DNA of 64,000 nt from Cytophaga hutchinsonii ATCC 33406 (GTDB taxonomy: Bacteria; Bacteroidota; Bacteroidia; Cytophagales; Cytophagaceae), in contig NC_008255.1 of NCBI RefSeq assembly GCF_000014145.1, forward strand, positions 2,186,001 through 2,250,000, in the 5' to 3' direction. Positions 25,350 through 34,280 of the stretch are shown here, piece after piece. A program made the position numbers and the translations under genes. The notes beneath the pieces were generated by a model. That model saw only the letters and a program-made list of their open reading frames with translations, did not search any database and was not told the origin of the DNA. Each line of letters begins with the position of its first letter. The stretch's first letter is position 1.

Positions 25350-27237
25350 ATATATTCTATCTGTTCTGTATAGTACTTGCTTATCGCTTTCGATTCTGGC
25401 ACAAGGCTTAGGGGATTATCCAAAAGGTTATTTTATGTTTCCGATCAAACCCGGACAACGTAATTATCTTTCTGCAAACATGGGCGAACTGCGCCCGAAC
25501 CATTTTCATGGTGGTATGGACATCAAAACTGACGGCCAGATCGGGCTGGCGGTATATGCTGCCGCACAGGGCTATGTATCACGCATACGTGTGTCAACCT
25601 ATGGGTATGGCAATACCATTTACATTACTCATCCAAACGGATACGTTACTGTTTACGCACACTTAGACCGTTTCAGTGCATTCATCAATACATATACACT
25701 GGAACAGTTATATGCGCTGGAACAAACAGATATCGATATACTTGTTCCGCCAACCGCACTGCCTGTTACGAAAGGACAGATCATAGCAAAGTCTGGAAAT
25801 ACAGGGGGCAGCGGCGGACCGCATTTACATTTTGAGATCCGCGATCTGCAGGAACGTGTGCTCAACCCTGCATTGTTCGGTTTTTCTGAGATTGTTGACA
25901 ACATCAAACCAACCTTCGATAAAATTGCTATCCGTACAATGGATATGGATTCCAGAGTGAATGATGAAGTTGGCCGCGCTGAATTCACGGCTCAGTATGC
26001 AAGTCCGGGAAAATATACCATAGCCACTCCCATTACAGCCAAAGGACTTATCGGCGTAGAAATTAAAGTACACGATAAAATGAACGATACCCATAACTCG
26101 TATGGTATCAATTGCATTGAATTAAAAGTAGATGGTAAAGAAGTTTTTTACCACAATCTGGAAACGTATGCGTTTCATGAAAGCCGCTACATTAATGTAC
26201 ACATCGATTACGAAACGTATATTTTACGCAAGCAGTATTTCGAAAAATGTTATGTAGCCGATGGAAACAATTTAAGTTTTTACCTGATGAATCCGCTGCA
26301 TGGGAAGATATCAATCAGAGACAGTGCCGCACACAAAGTAGAACTGCGCATCTATGATTCAAATGGCAATCAATCCATGTTGAACTTTGTTATTAAAGGC
26401 AAGCAGAACCAATCGCCTAAAATTGTAAAAACAACTCCACCCGCTCCTGATTTCAAAATTTTTGAAAACACCTTACGCATAATAGGTTCTGCAAACTACA
26501 CAGGTAATGCAACCTTGTATATTAAAAATAAAACAAAAGCACTGGCGCCTGCTTATTTCATCAATCAGTCACCGGTATACATCCATGACCTGAGAAAAGA
26601 ACTGCCGGATTCTTCCATGGCAGGGACGTATAAAGCTGTGTATGATTTTGTGGACATGATTGCCCCGGGCAGACGTAAAGTAGTGATGGACAATCTGACC
26701 CTGCAGTTTTCAGATTCAACCTTATTTGATACACTGTACTTACAAGTAAAAAAGCATCTGATTATTAACGGCATTGAAACCTTTGAAATTAATAATCCCA
26801 CACAACCTGTTTACGGGCCTATAGGTGTAGTGTTTTGTCCGGAAATAGCTGCCAACAAAAACGAACGTTGTTATTTCTATAATATAAACAACTCTGTATC
26901 AAAAAAATACGAAGGCGGCGTATGGAGCGAAGACAGCCTTGTGCATAACTTAAAATACTTAGGTAAGTTCACTGTAATAAAAGATTCCATTCCTCCCGTA
27001 ATTACCTACAAATCAAATACAACAAAACGCATAAATTTTAGTATTTTTGACCAGGGTTCTGGAATCGACAGTATCCGGGCAACATTAAACGGCAAGTGGG
27101 TCATGATGTATTATGAACATAAGTCGCGGTTGATCTGGTCTGAATTTAAAGATCCGACAGAAGTATTAAAAGGAGAATTTATATTGGAAGTAATTGATAA
27201 AGCCGGTAATAAATCTCTTTACAAAAAAACATTATGA
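25336..27237 (+). CDS. M23-family (LytM-type) peptidase, exported
   Basis: I prefer the GTG at 25336, which gives a good signal peptide (M)KSVKYILSVLYSTCLSLSILAQ; the ATG at 25240 lies deep inside the FAH gene and adds a non-signal-like leader. About 633 residues result. The peptidase domain comes first: zinc ligands are His and Asp in HFHGGMD, with His in YAHLD and HLHFEI, so the site is complete. The remaining 450 residues are beta-rich domains of unknown role. The protein should act on peptidoglycan cross-bridges or regulate wall hydrolysis from the periplasm. The gene's end overlaps bcp by 4 bases. Confidence 0.85.
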   Translation: MKSVKYILSVLYSTCLSLSILAQGLGDYPKGYFMFPIKPGQRNYLSANMGELRPNHFHGGMDIKTDGQIGLAVYAAAQGYVSRIRVSTYGYGNTIYITHPNGYVTVYAHLDRFSAFINTYTLEQLYALEQTDIDILVPPTALPVTKGQIIAKSGNTGGSGGPHLHFEIRDLQERVLNPALFGFSEIVDNIKPTFDKIAIRTMDMDSRVNDEVGRAEFTAQYASPGKYTIATPITAKGLIGVEIKVHDKMNDTHNSYGINCIELKVDGKEVFYHNLETYAFHESRYINVHIDYETYILRKQYFEKCYVADGNNLSFYLMNPLHGKISIRDSAAHKVELRIYDSNGNQSMLNFVIKGKQNQSPKIVKTTPPAPDFKIFENTLRIIGSANYTGNATLYIKNKTKALAPAYFINQSPVYIHDLRKELPDSSMAGTYKAVYDFVDMIAPGRRKVVMDNLTLQFSDSTLFDTLYLQVKKHLIINGIETFEINNPTQPVYGPIGVVFCPEIAANKNERCYFYNINNSVSKKYEGGVWSEDSLVHNLKYLGKFTVIKDSIPPVITYKSNTTKRINFSIFDQGSGIDSIRATLNGKWVMMYYEHKSRLIWSEFKDPTEVLKGEFILEVIDKAGNKSLYKKTL

Positions 27238-27683
27238 CACTAACGGCTGGCGACAAAGCCCCTGTATTTAAAGGAACTGATCAAGACGGCAATACCATCA
27301 GCTTAAAAGATTTTGCTGGTAAAAAAGTAGTTTTATACTTTTATCCGAAAGACAATACACCCGGTTGCACCAAACAGGCGTGCGACTTAAGAGATAACTA
27401 CAATGCGTTGCTGAAAGCAGGTTATGTAGTTATCGGCGTTAGTACCGATAGTGAGAAATCGCACCAGAAATTCATTAAAAAATTCGAACTTCCTTTCCCG
27501 CTTATTGCAGACGAAGACAAAACCATTCACGAACAGTACGGTGTATGGGGCGAAAAATCCATGTATGGAAAAACCTACATGGGCACACTACGCACAACGT
27601 TTGTTATTGATGAAAAAGGAAAAATTGAAGAAGTTATTTCAAAAGTAAAAACAGACGATCATACTGCACAAATTTTAAAATAG
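27234..27683 (+). CDS. bcp: Thioredoxin-dependent thiol peroxidase (Bcp/PrxQ)
   Basis: 149 residues. The peroxidatic Cys45 is in NTPGCTKQACDL and the resolving Cys50 is five residues on, the classic Bcp pair. It reduces hydrogen peroxide and organic peroxides using thioredoxin. The start overlaps the M23 gene's stop by four bases (ATGA). Confidence 0.92.
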   Translation: MTLTAGDKAPVFKGTDQDGNTISLKDFAGKKVVLYFYPKDNTPGCTKQACDLRDNYNALLKAGYVVIGVSTDSEKSHQKFIKKFELPFPLIADEDKTIHEQYGVWGEKSMYGKTYMGTLRTTFVIDEKGKIEEVISKVKTDDHTAQILK

Positions 27684-27696
27684 AAAATCAACAATC

Positions 27697-28539
27697 ATGT
27701 CAGAATACACAGAACTGCAAAAAGTTTCATCTCAGGTAAGAAGAGATATTGTACGTATGGTACACGGCGCTAAAGGCGGCCACCCGGGTGGTGCATTAGG
27801 CTGTACCGATTTATTAGTGCTTCTATATTTTAAATTGATGAAGCACGACAAAAACTTCAATATGGATGGTATTGGAGAAGATATCTTTTATCTTTCAAAC
27901 GGACACATCTCTGCAGTGTTATATAGTGTATTGGCACGTTCCGGTTATTTTCCGGTAGACGAATTGGTTTCGCACCGTAAGATCAATTCCCGTTTACAAG
28001 GACACCCTACTCCGCACTCCCATTTACCAGGCGTGCGTATGGCATCGGGTTCATTGGGACAAGGTTTATCCGTAGGCTGCGGAACTGCGCAAGCAAAAAA
28101 ATTAAACAAAGACGAGCGGTTTGTATATGTTTTGATGGGCGATGGTGAACAGCAGGAAGGCCAGGTTTGGGAAGCTGCTATGTACGCACCGCACAATAAA
28201 TTAGATAATCTGATCGGTTTCGTGGATTACAACGGTCAGCAGATCGACGGTCCGTGCGATAAGGTATTATCTCTTGGTGATCTTGAAGGTAAATACAAAG
28301 CATTCGGCTGGAACGTGATCACATGCGACGGACATGATTTTGCGTGCCTGGAAGAAACAATCTTAAAAGCACAGGCTAATAAAGGCACAGGTATCCCGAC
28401 AATGATCTTAATGAAAACAGAAATGGGTTACGGTGTAGATTATATGATGGGTTCACACAAGTGGCATGGTACTGCACCGAACGATGCTGAACTGGCATCT
28501 GCATTAGGCCAGCTGGAAGCAACACTTGGCGATTATTAA
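27697..28539 (+). CDS. Transketolase N-terminal subunit
   Basis: 280 residues covering the thiamine-diphosphate domain of transketolase. Diagnostic blocks are HGAKGGHPGG (ThDP-binding side), LSNGHISAVLY, GSLGQGLSVGCG and the metal motif GDGEQQEGQVWEAAMYA. It functions with the C-terminal subunit encoded next door. The split form is common in Bacteroidetes and archaea. Start at the first ATG after the bcp stop, 13 bases downstream. Confidence 0.93.
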   Translation: MSEYTELQKVSSQVRRDIVRMVHGAKGGHPGGALGCTDLLVLLYFKLMKHDKNFNMDGIGEDIFYLSNGHISAVLYSVLARSGYFPVDELVSHRKINSRLQGHPTPHSHLPGVRMASGSLGQGLSVGCGTAQAKKLNKDERFVYVLMGDGEQQEGQVWEAAMYAPHNKLDNLIGFVDYNGQQIDGPCDKVLSLGDLEGKYKAFGWNVITCDGHDFACLEETILKAQANKGTGIPTMILMKTEMGYGVDYMMGSHKWHGTAPNDAELASALGQLEATLGDY

Positions 28540-28567
28540 TCCATTATTAAAGAAAGACATTACAACA

Positions 28568-29524
28568 ATGAAAAAATATCCATTTACTGAAAAGAAAGAT
28601 ACACGTTCCGGCTTTGGTGACGGTATGACTGAATTGGGAAAAACAAATCCAAACGTAGTTGCACTATGTGCCGATTTAACTCCGTCATTAAAATTAAACG
28701 ATTTCGAAAAACAAAATCCGGAACGTTTTTTCCAGATCGGTATTGCCGAAGCAAACATGATCAGCATGGCTGCTGGTATGACGATCGGCGGTAAAATTCC
28801 ATTCACAGCAACGTTTGCAAACTTCTCTACCGGCCGTGTGTATGACCAGATCAGACAATCGGTTGCATATTCAGATAAGAACGTAAAAATCTGTGCATCA
28901 CACGCAGGTTTAACGTTAGGCGAAGATGGTGCAACACACCAGATTCTTGAAGATATCGGTTTGATGAAAATGCTTCCGGGCATGACCGTAATCAACCCAT
29001 GCGATTACAACCAGACAAAAGCTGCTACCATTGCAATTGCAGATCATAAAGGTCCTGTGTACTTACGTTTCGGTCGCCCGGCCTTACCAGTATTTACAGA
29101 TCCAAACCAAAAGTTTGAGATTGGTAAAGCATGGATGGTAAACGAAGGAACAGACGTAACAATTATTGCTACAGGTCACATGGTGTGGGAAGCAATCCTT
29201 GCAGGACAGCAGTTAGAAGAACTTGGCATCAGTGCTGAGATCATCAACATTCATACAATCAAACCAATTGATGAAGAAGCTATTTTGAAATCAGTTGGCA
29301 AAACCGGTTGTGTTGTAACAGCTGAAGAACACAACATCTTAGGTGGTTTAGGCGAAAGCGTTGCACGGGTATTAGCAAGCAACCTTCCTACTCCGATTGA
29401 GTTTGTGGCGGTTAAAGATACCTTCGGCGAAAGCGGTACACCAGATGAATTGATGGAGAAATATGGTTTGAAAGACCGCCATATTGTTGAAGCGGTTCAA
29501 CGTGTGATCAAGAAGAAGAAATAA
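28568..29524 (+). CDS. Transketolase C-terminal subunit
   Basis: 318 residues from the ATG at 28568; a TTG at 28526 overlapping the upstream gene is less likely. The pyrimidine-binding domain is seen as the block FFQIGIAEANMIS, and the C-terminal domain has TAEEHNILGGLG. Together with the N-terminal half it moves two-carbon units between sugar phosphates in the pentose phosphate pathway. The gene is followed by hairpins and a terminator. Confidence 0.92.
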   Translation: MKKYPFTEKKDTRSGFGDGMTELGKTNPNVVALCADLTPSLKLNDFEKQNPERFFQIGIAEANMISMAAGMTIGGKIPFTATFANFSTGRVYDQIRQSVAYSDKNVKICASHAGLTLGEDGATHQILEDIGLMKMLPGMTVINPCDYNQTKAATIAIADHKGPVYLRFGRPALPVFTDPNQKFEIGKAWMVNEGTDVTIIATGHMVWEAILAGQQLEELGISAEIINIHTIKPIDEEAILKSVGKTGCVVTAEEHNILGGLGESVARVLASNLPTPIEFVAVKDTFGESGTPDELMEKYGLKDRHIVEAVQRVIKKKK

Positions 29525-29533
29525 ATCACCAGT

Positions 29534-29589
29534 CCATAGCTAGCTATGGGTTATATAATTATTTACCCATGACTGAAGTCATGGGTAAA
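29534..29589. repeat. REP-like pair of perfect hairpins
   Basis: A 16-base perfect palindrome ccatagctagctatgg (29534-29549) is followed by tttacccatgact-ga-agtcatgggtaaa (29562-29589), a 13-base perfect stem. The second resembles cccacgatt-ga-aatcgtggg at 30656-30675. The shared cccayga.tga...tcrtggg core suggests a dispersed palindromic repeat. Confidence 0.6.
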
Positions 29590-29599
29590 TAAAAAATAA

Positions 29600-29628
29600 A
29601 AACCGATAAGTTCGCTTATCGGTTTTTT
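29600..29628 (+). terminator. Terminator after the transketolase pair
   Basis: Stem aaccgataag / cttatcggtt with loop ttcg, then seven T: a strong rho-independent terminator. Confidence 0.85.
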
Positions 29629-29649
29629 TATGAAATCATTAATAACAAC

Positions 29650-30648
29650 ATGCAACTACATTCACAACTTTTAGGAACGGGACATTACGTACCCGAACAG
29701 ATCGTAACGAACAACGACCTTACTGCTTTCATGGAAACCTCCGATGCCTGGATCCAGGAACGCACAGGAATTAAGGAACGCCGCTTCTTTAAAGAAGGTG
29801 TTGATACGGTTTCCAACATGGGCGCAAAAGCTGCGCAGATGGCGTTAGCAAACGCAAAGATTGAAGCGAAAGAAATTGACCTGATTGTGTTCGCAACCTT
29901 AAGTCCGGATTATGCATTCCCCGGTGCAGGTGTTTTATTGCAGTGCGAATTAGGTGTGCCGAACATTCCGGCGCTGGATATCCGTCAGCAGTGCGCCGGC
30001 TTTATCTATGCCCTCTCTGTGGCCGACCAGTTCATTAAAACAGGCATGTATAAAACGGTGCTGGTTGTAGGAAGTGAAATTCAATCCAACATCATGGAAC
30101 TGTCTGATCGTGGCCGCAATATGGCGGTGATCTTTGGTGACGGTGCGGGCGCGGTTGTATTAAAAGCAACAACGGAAAACAAGGGCGTCCTTTCAACGCA
30201 TTTACATGCCGATGGTACGCATGCAGAAGAACTCATGCTGGAACACCCGGGCAGCAGAAGCAAAACGCGTGTAACCACTGAAATGATTGAGAATGGAGCG
30301 CTGCTACCTGTGATGAACGGACAAGGTGTATTCAAACAGGCGGTTCAGAAATTCCCCGAAGTAATTAAAGAAGCGTTGGATGCAAATAATTTACAAACAA
30401 CCGATATCAGTTTATTGATCCCGCACCAGGCCAATCTGCGCATCGCAGAGTATGTGCAGAAGCAATTGAAGCTGGAAGACCATCAGGTATTCAATAACAT
30501 TCAGAAATACGGCAATACGACGGCAGCATCTATCCCGATTGCATTGAGCGAAGCGGTACAGGAAGGCAGATTGAAATCCGGTGACCTGCTTTGTTTGGCA
30601 GCATTCGGGAGCGGCTTTGTTTGGGCGAGTGCATTGGTGCGGTATTAA
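29650..30648 (+). CDS. fabH: 3-oxoacyl-ACP synthase III (FabH)
   Basis: 332 residues. The catalytic triad Cys115-His259-Asn289 is intact (IRQQCAGFIYAL, LIPHQANLRI, KYGNTTAASIP). It condenses acetyl- or branched acyl-CoA with malonyl-ACP to start fatty acid synthesis. The sequence belongs to the general KAS III group. Flanked on both sides by REP-like hairpins. Other KAS III-type enzymes with different starters cannot be excluded, as Bacteroidetes often carry several copies. Confidence 0.9.
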   Translation: MQLHSQLLGTGHYVPEQIVTNNDLTAFMETSDAWIQERTGIKERRFFKEGVDTVSNMGAKAAQMALANAKIEAKEIDLIVFATLSPDYAFPGAGVLLQCELGVPNIPALDIRQQCAGFIYALSVADQFIKTGMYKTVLVVGSEIQSNIMELSDRGRNMAVIFGDGAGAVVLKATTENKGVLSTHLHADGTHAEELMLEHPGSRSKTRVTTEMIENGALLPVMNGQGVFKQAVQKFPEVIKEALDANNLQTTDISLLIPHQANLRIAEYVQKQLKLEDHQVFNNIQKYGNTTAASIPIALSEAVQEGRLKSGDLLCLAAFGSGFVWASALVRY

Positions 30649-30655
30649 CCTTTTA

Positions 30656-30675
30656 CCCACGATTGAAATCGTGGG
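30656..30675. repeat. REP-like hairpin downstream of fabH
   Basis: Perfect nine-base arms cccacgatt / aatcgtggg with a two-base centre. It resembles the hairpin at 29562-29589. A short run of four T follows, so it may also end transcription of fabH. Confidence 0.6.
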
Positions 30676-30723
30676 CTTTTATTCAAAAACACTATATTTA
30701 CACATACATAACACTACTTCATT

Positions 30724-31566
30724 ATGGCAATTGAATGGAAAACCGTTAAAGAATTCGACGATATCACCTATAAAAAATCAAACGGTGTAGCACGTATTGC
30801 TTTTAACCGTCCGGATGTGCGCAATGCCTTCAGACCGAAGACAACATCAGAATTATACGATGCCATGTACGATGCGTATGAAGACGCTTCTATCGGTGTG
30901 GTTTTATTATCTGCCGAAGGTCCGTCATCAAAAGATGGCATCTACTCTTTCTGCAGCGGCGGCGATCAGAAAGCGCGTGGAGAAAAGGGTTATGTTGGCG
31001 AAGATGGCAGACATCGTCTGAATATTTTAGAAGTACAACGTCTGATCCGTTTTATGCCAAAGGTGGTTATCGCAGTGGTACCCGGCTGGGCGGTTGGCGG
31101 CGGCCATAGCTTACATGTTGTATGTGATTTAACACTTGCGAGTAAAGAACATGCGATCTTTAAACAGACAGATGCGGATGTAACCAGCTTTGACGGCGGT
31201 TACGGTTCGGCCTATTTAGCGAAAATGGTTGGACAGAAAAAAGCGCGTGAGATCTTTTTCTTAGGCAGAAATTATTCCGCTCAGGAAGCCTTTGACATGG
31301 GCATGGTAAACGCCGTGATCCCGCACGACGAACTTGAAAGTACTGCCTACGATTGGGCACAGGAAATATTAGCCAAATCCCCTACTTCGATTAAGATGTT
31401 AAAGTTTGCCATGAACTTAACAGACGATGGTATGGTTGGGCAGCAGATCTTTGCCGGGGAAGCAACACGCCTGGCGTACGGAACAGATGAAGCCAAAGAA
31501 GGACGTAATGCATTTCTTGAAAAAAGAAAACCGGATTTCGGTGATATTGGCTGGGCACCTTGTTAA
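30724..31566 (+). CDS. menB: 1,4-dihydroxy-2-naphthoyl-CoA synthase (MenB)
   Basis: 280 residues of the crotonase fold, full length for MenB. The active-site block is FKQTDADVTSFDGGYGS, and the enolate-stabilising glycines are in GGGHSLH. The QTDADV motif has an aspartate where E. coli has Gly156, which is the pattern of bicarbonate-independent (type II) MenB such as the mycobacterial enzyme; that link is from literature knowledge. It closes the naphthoquinone ring in menaquinone synthesis. MenE is 19 kb away in this window. Single gene. Confidence 0.93.
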   Translation: MAIEWKTVKEFDDITYKKSNGVARIAFNRPDVRNAFRPKTTSELYDAMYDAYEDASIGVVLLSAEGPSSKDGIYSFCSGGDQKARGEKGYVGEDGRHRLNILEVQRLIRFMPKVVIAVVPGWAVGGGHSLHVVCDLTLASKEHAIFKQTDADVTSFDGGYGSAYLAKMVGQKKAREIFFLGRNYSAQEAFDMGMVNAVIPHDELESTAYDWAQEILAKSPTSIKMLKFAMNLTDDGMVGQQIFAGEATRLAYGTDEAKEGRNAFLEKRKPDFGDIGWAPC

Positions 31567-31607
31567 TTTGTTCATCACAAAAAAATCTATATTGAAACTA
31601 TTTCGTT

Positions 31608-32156
31608 ATGAAAAAAATTTTTTATTTATTTATCCTGATACTTTCGTTTTACGCATGTAATGTTAAAGAACAATCCGAAATACAAAAAGAAGTTCTTGCT
31701 TCTGAAGAAGTGATTGAAATAGATGCAGATGATCTGTTAAAAAGTTTCGCCAAAGACAGCAGTGCATCAGCAGATAAATACATTGGCAAGGTTCTCTCAG
31801 TGCATGGGAAAGTACGTTTTTTTGAACAGCTGGATACAATCGTATTTACTAAAAACGATTCACTTCCCGACATTATAAAATGGGTTGTGGAACGCTTGGA
31901 AAGTGATATAAATACCAGTAATATTATTTTTAAAGAAGTTGTTAGTACTAAAAACATGCCTTCGTATTCCCTTAATGCTACGTTTCCCAGGGAGTATAGA
32001 AAAGACCTAATCGGTATTAAAGAAAAATCAAACATTAACGTGAAAGGTAAATTAGAACATATCAGTACTATATACCAGGAGATGCCGGATAGTTCAAAAA
32101 AGACGTTGACTTATATGCTTTCGCTTCAGGGCTGTGTACTCGAAAAGAAAAAGTAG
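31608..32156 (+). CDS. Small lipoprotein with OB-fold (tRNA_anti-like) domain
   Basis: 182 residues. The signal peptide ends in a lipobox (LSFYAC, Cys17). The mature protein contains DADDLLKSFAKDSSASADKY followed by IGKVLSVHGKV, the typical opening of the tRNA_anti-like OB-fold family in Bacteroidetes. No nucleic-acid binding can be assumed for the extracytoplasmic version. It ends before a very strong inverted repeat. Confidence 0.7.
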   Translation: MKKIFYLFILILSFYACNVKEQSEIQKEVLASEEVIEIDADDLLKSFAKDSSASADKYIGKVLSVHGKVRFFEQLDTIVFTKNDSLPDIIKWVVERLESDINTSNIIFKEVVSTKNMPSYSLNATFPREYRKDLIGIKEKSNINVKGKLEHISTIYQEMPDSSKKTLTYMLSLQGCVLEKKK

Positions 32157-32177
32157 CTGCATTTAATTTCGATCTTA

Positions 32178-32225
32178 AATACAAACGAACGTCTGACTGA
32201 TACAGTCAGGCGTTCGTTTGTATTT
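32178..32225. terminator. Strong bidirectional terminator
   Basis: Arms of about 22 bases (aaatacaaacgaacg... / ...cgttcgtttgtattt) with one mismatch and a short loop. It separates the lipoprotein gene (+) and the histidine-kinase gene (-). Confidence 0.85.
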
Positions 32226-32252
32226 CAAAAAAGCATATTAAGTACAAGCCAT

Positions 32253-33476
32253 TTATCCTTCTGCTTTTACCGGCAGCGTAAATGTAAAGTCACTGCCTTT
32301 ACCTTCGATACTGTTAACGCCAATAGTACCGCCAAGCTTGTCAACAAACTCTTTACATAGGACCAGCCCAAAACCCGAACCTTTTTCATTTGCAGTACCT
32401 GGAGATGAAATGTTGGAAGAGATTCCAAAAATTTTCTTACGTGTCTGTTCATTAATTCCGATACCGTTATCTGAAACAGTAATTTCAATCTGATTCTGAT
32501 TTGATTTTACCGATACACAGACCCGCCCACCTTTCCTGGTAAACTTAATAGCATTCGAAATAAGGTTTCGTAAAATTGTTTTTAGCATTTTTTCATCCGA
32601 ACAGATCTCTATCTCTGCAGATGCAGTATGTTCCAACGAAATATTTTTTGTTTGTGCACTGGTTTGTGAGAGATCCACAATCTCTTGAATAATTGCAGAC
32701 ACACATATTTTTTCTGACTTATATTCAATCTGTCCGGTTTGAGATTTCGCCCAGTTTAATAAATTATCAAGCAACACTAATGTATGCTGAGCAGTAGAAT
32801 GTATCATGCCTACGTACTGCTGAGAGCTTTCAACATCAGGTACTTTTACTGCATCCAGTAATAAACCTGCCAATGAAACAATATTATTAAACGGCCCCCG
32901 GAGATCATGGGCTATAATTGAAAACAACTTATCCTTTGTTGCATTAAGTTCTCTATACCTTTTTTCACTTTCCCGTAACGCCTGCTCTGCCCTTTTACGT
33001 TTTGTAATATCCCGGATTACACCGACAAGAAATCTTTTGCCACTCGTATCAATAAAGCGTGATTTCCGTGTAGAAATTGTTAATGTTTCTCCATCACGCA
33101 CAGTCAGCGTTTCTTCATTGATATTTTCCAGCCCATCAAATAATACCTCCTTATCTATTTTCAAAAAACTTTCGCGTTCGTTTGCGGGCACATCTTCAGC
33201 AAGTGTCTTCCCAATGATCTCTTCTCTTGGCAGATTAAACATCTGGCAAAAAGCATCATTCACAAAAAGCAACCGGCTTTGCTCATCCTTTACAAATACT
33301 GAATCTCCCATATTGTTCAATATAGTAGGTGCATATGCACTACCGGCAACTAAAAATTCAATGGCATTGATTTGTTCTTTAAGATTAACCGCAGGCAGCA
33401 GCCGGAGGAGCTCATTCTGATGCCTGAGCTCAGTTATCTGATGTTCTAATTCTTCACGAGTGGGTTTATGATTCAT
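32253..33476 (-). CDS. PAS-domain sensor histidine kinase
   Basis: 407 residues. A short coiled-coil start (REELEHQITELRHQNELL) is followed by one PAS domain (about 50-165) and a histidine-kinase core. The phospho-accepting His190 is in SIIAHDLRGPFNN. The ATPase domain has the N box LRNLISNAIKF, G1 VSDNGIGIN and G2 GSGFGLVL. There is no membrane segment, so it likely senses an intracellular signal. It ends at the bidirectional terminator and diverges from the receiver gene at 33795. Confidence 0.88.
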   Translation of the reverse strand: MNHKPTREELEHQITELRHQNELLRLLPAVNLKEQINAIEFLVAGSAYAPTILNNMGDSVFVKDEQSRLLFVNDAFCQMFNLPREEIIGKTLAEDVPANERESFLKIDKEVLFDGLENINEETLTVRDGETLTISTRKSRFIDTSGKRFLVGVIRDITKRKRAEQALRESEKRYRELNATKDKLFSIIAHDLRGPFNNIVSLAGLLLDAVKVPDVESSQQYVGMIHSTAQHTLVLLDNLLNWAKSQTGQIEYKSEKICVSAIIQEIVDLSQTSAQTKNISLEHTASAEIEICSDEKMLKTILRNLISNAIKFTRKGGRVCVSVKSNQNQIEITVSDNGIGINEQTRKKIFGISSNISSPGTANEKGSGFGLVLCKEFVDKLGGTIGVNSIEGKGSDFTFTLPVKAEG

Positions 33477-33794
33477 TTTTCATATTACAAGTATAATTCA
33501 TATCCATTAAAAATCAGCTAGTTTCCTAAATATCCTTCGATTTAATTTAAAAAACAATAGCTCCTGTTAAAACCTCCGTACTTCTTTTATACTGCTGTAT
33601 ACAGCATAGAGTTCAAACCATACAACATTATAAAGATTATTATTCTTGAATAAATGCAAAAGGTAATCTATTGATTAACACAAGTAAATTCATAGGTGTT
33701 TAAACATCAAGAAAGTTTGTATCATAACAGCTCATTTCCGTTTCAATACCTACAGGTATACACGTTTATTCATAAATTATGGTATCTTTGAGTT
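33477..33794. other. Intergenic region between divergent signalling genes
   Basis: About 318 bases, AT-rich, with no open frame of note. It must hold the promoters of both the PAS kinase and the receiver gene. TATCTTTG at 33783-33790, ending 4 bases before the ATG at 33795, is the only clear element. Confidence 0.5.
33783..33790 (+). promoter_or_regulatory. -7 promoter box (TATCTTTG) for the receiver gene
   Basis: Full match to TAnnTTTG four bases before the ATG at 33795. If used, the transcript would be leaderless or nearly so. Confidence 0.5.
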
Positions 33795-34241
33795 ATGTGT
33801 CTATCCAAAAACATTTATCTCGCTGACGACGATGAAGACGATCGTTTATTTTTTCGGGATGCCTTATCAGAAGTATGTAAAGAAATGCGGTTAACGATTG
33901 CTAAAGATGGTGTCGAGCTTATGGATATCCTGTATCTTCCGCCCTCTCCGCTTCCTGATGTTATTTTTTTAGATCTGAATATGCCCGTAAAAAACGGCTT
34001 TGAATGCCTGGAAGAAATAAAAAAAAGCGAATTGTTAAAACACTTGCCGATTATTATTTTTTCTACAACTGTGCAGGAAGAAGCTGTAAACAAGGTATAT
34101 AAAGAAGGAGCCAATTTTTATATCTGTAAACCGGATAATTTTAATCATTTAAAGAAAGCCTTAAAAAAAGTACTTTCAATTGATTGGCTAAAAGAAGTAA
34201 AACAGATTTCCAAAGAACAATTCATTGTTTCTGTAGCTTAA
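33795..34241 (+). CDS. Single-domain response regulator (Rcp1-like receiver)
   Basis: 148 residues, a receiver domain only, with no output domain. Acidic pocket Asp11-13, phosphorylation site Asp60 in VIFLDLNMP, Ser90/Thr91 in FSTT, and Lys112 in YICKPDN. It probably relays phosphate from the adjacent kinase, as Rcp1-type receivers do. It lies 39 bases upstream of the CZB-PAS kinase gene on the same strand. Confidence 0.9.
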   Translation: MCLSKNIYLADDDEDDRLFFRDALSEVCKEMRLTIAKDGVELMDILYLPPSPLPDVIFLDLNMPVKNGFECLEEIKKSELLKHLPIIIFSTTVQEEAVNKVYKEGANFYICKPDNFNHLKKALKKVLSIDWLKEVKQISKEQFIVSVA

Positions 34242-34280
34242 TATCTATAGCTTTATATAAAGCTTACTCTTCTTATTGTC

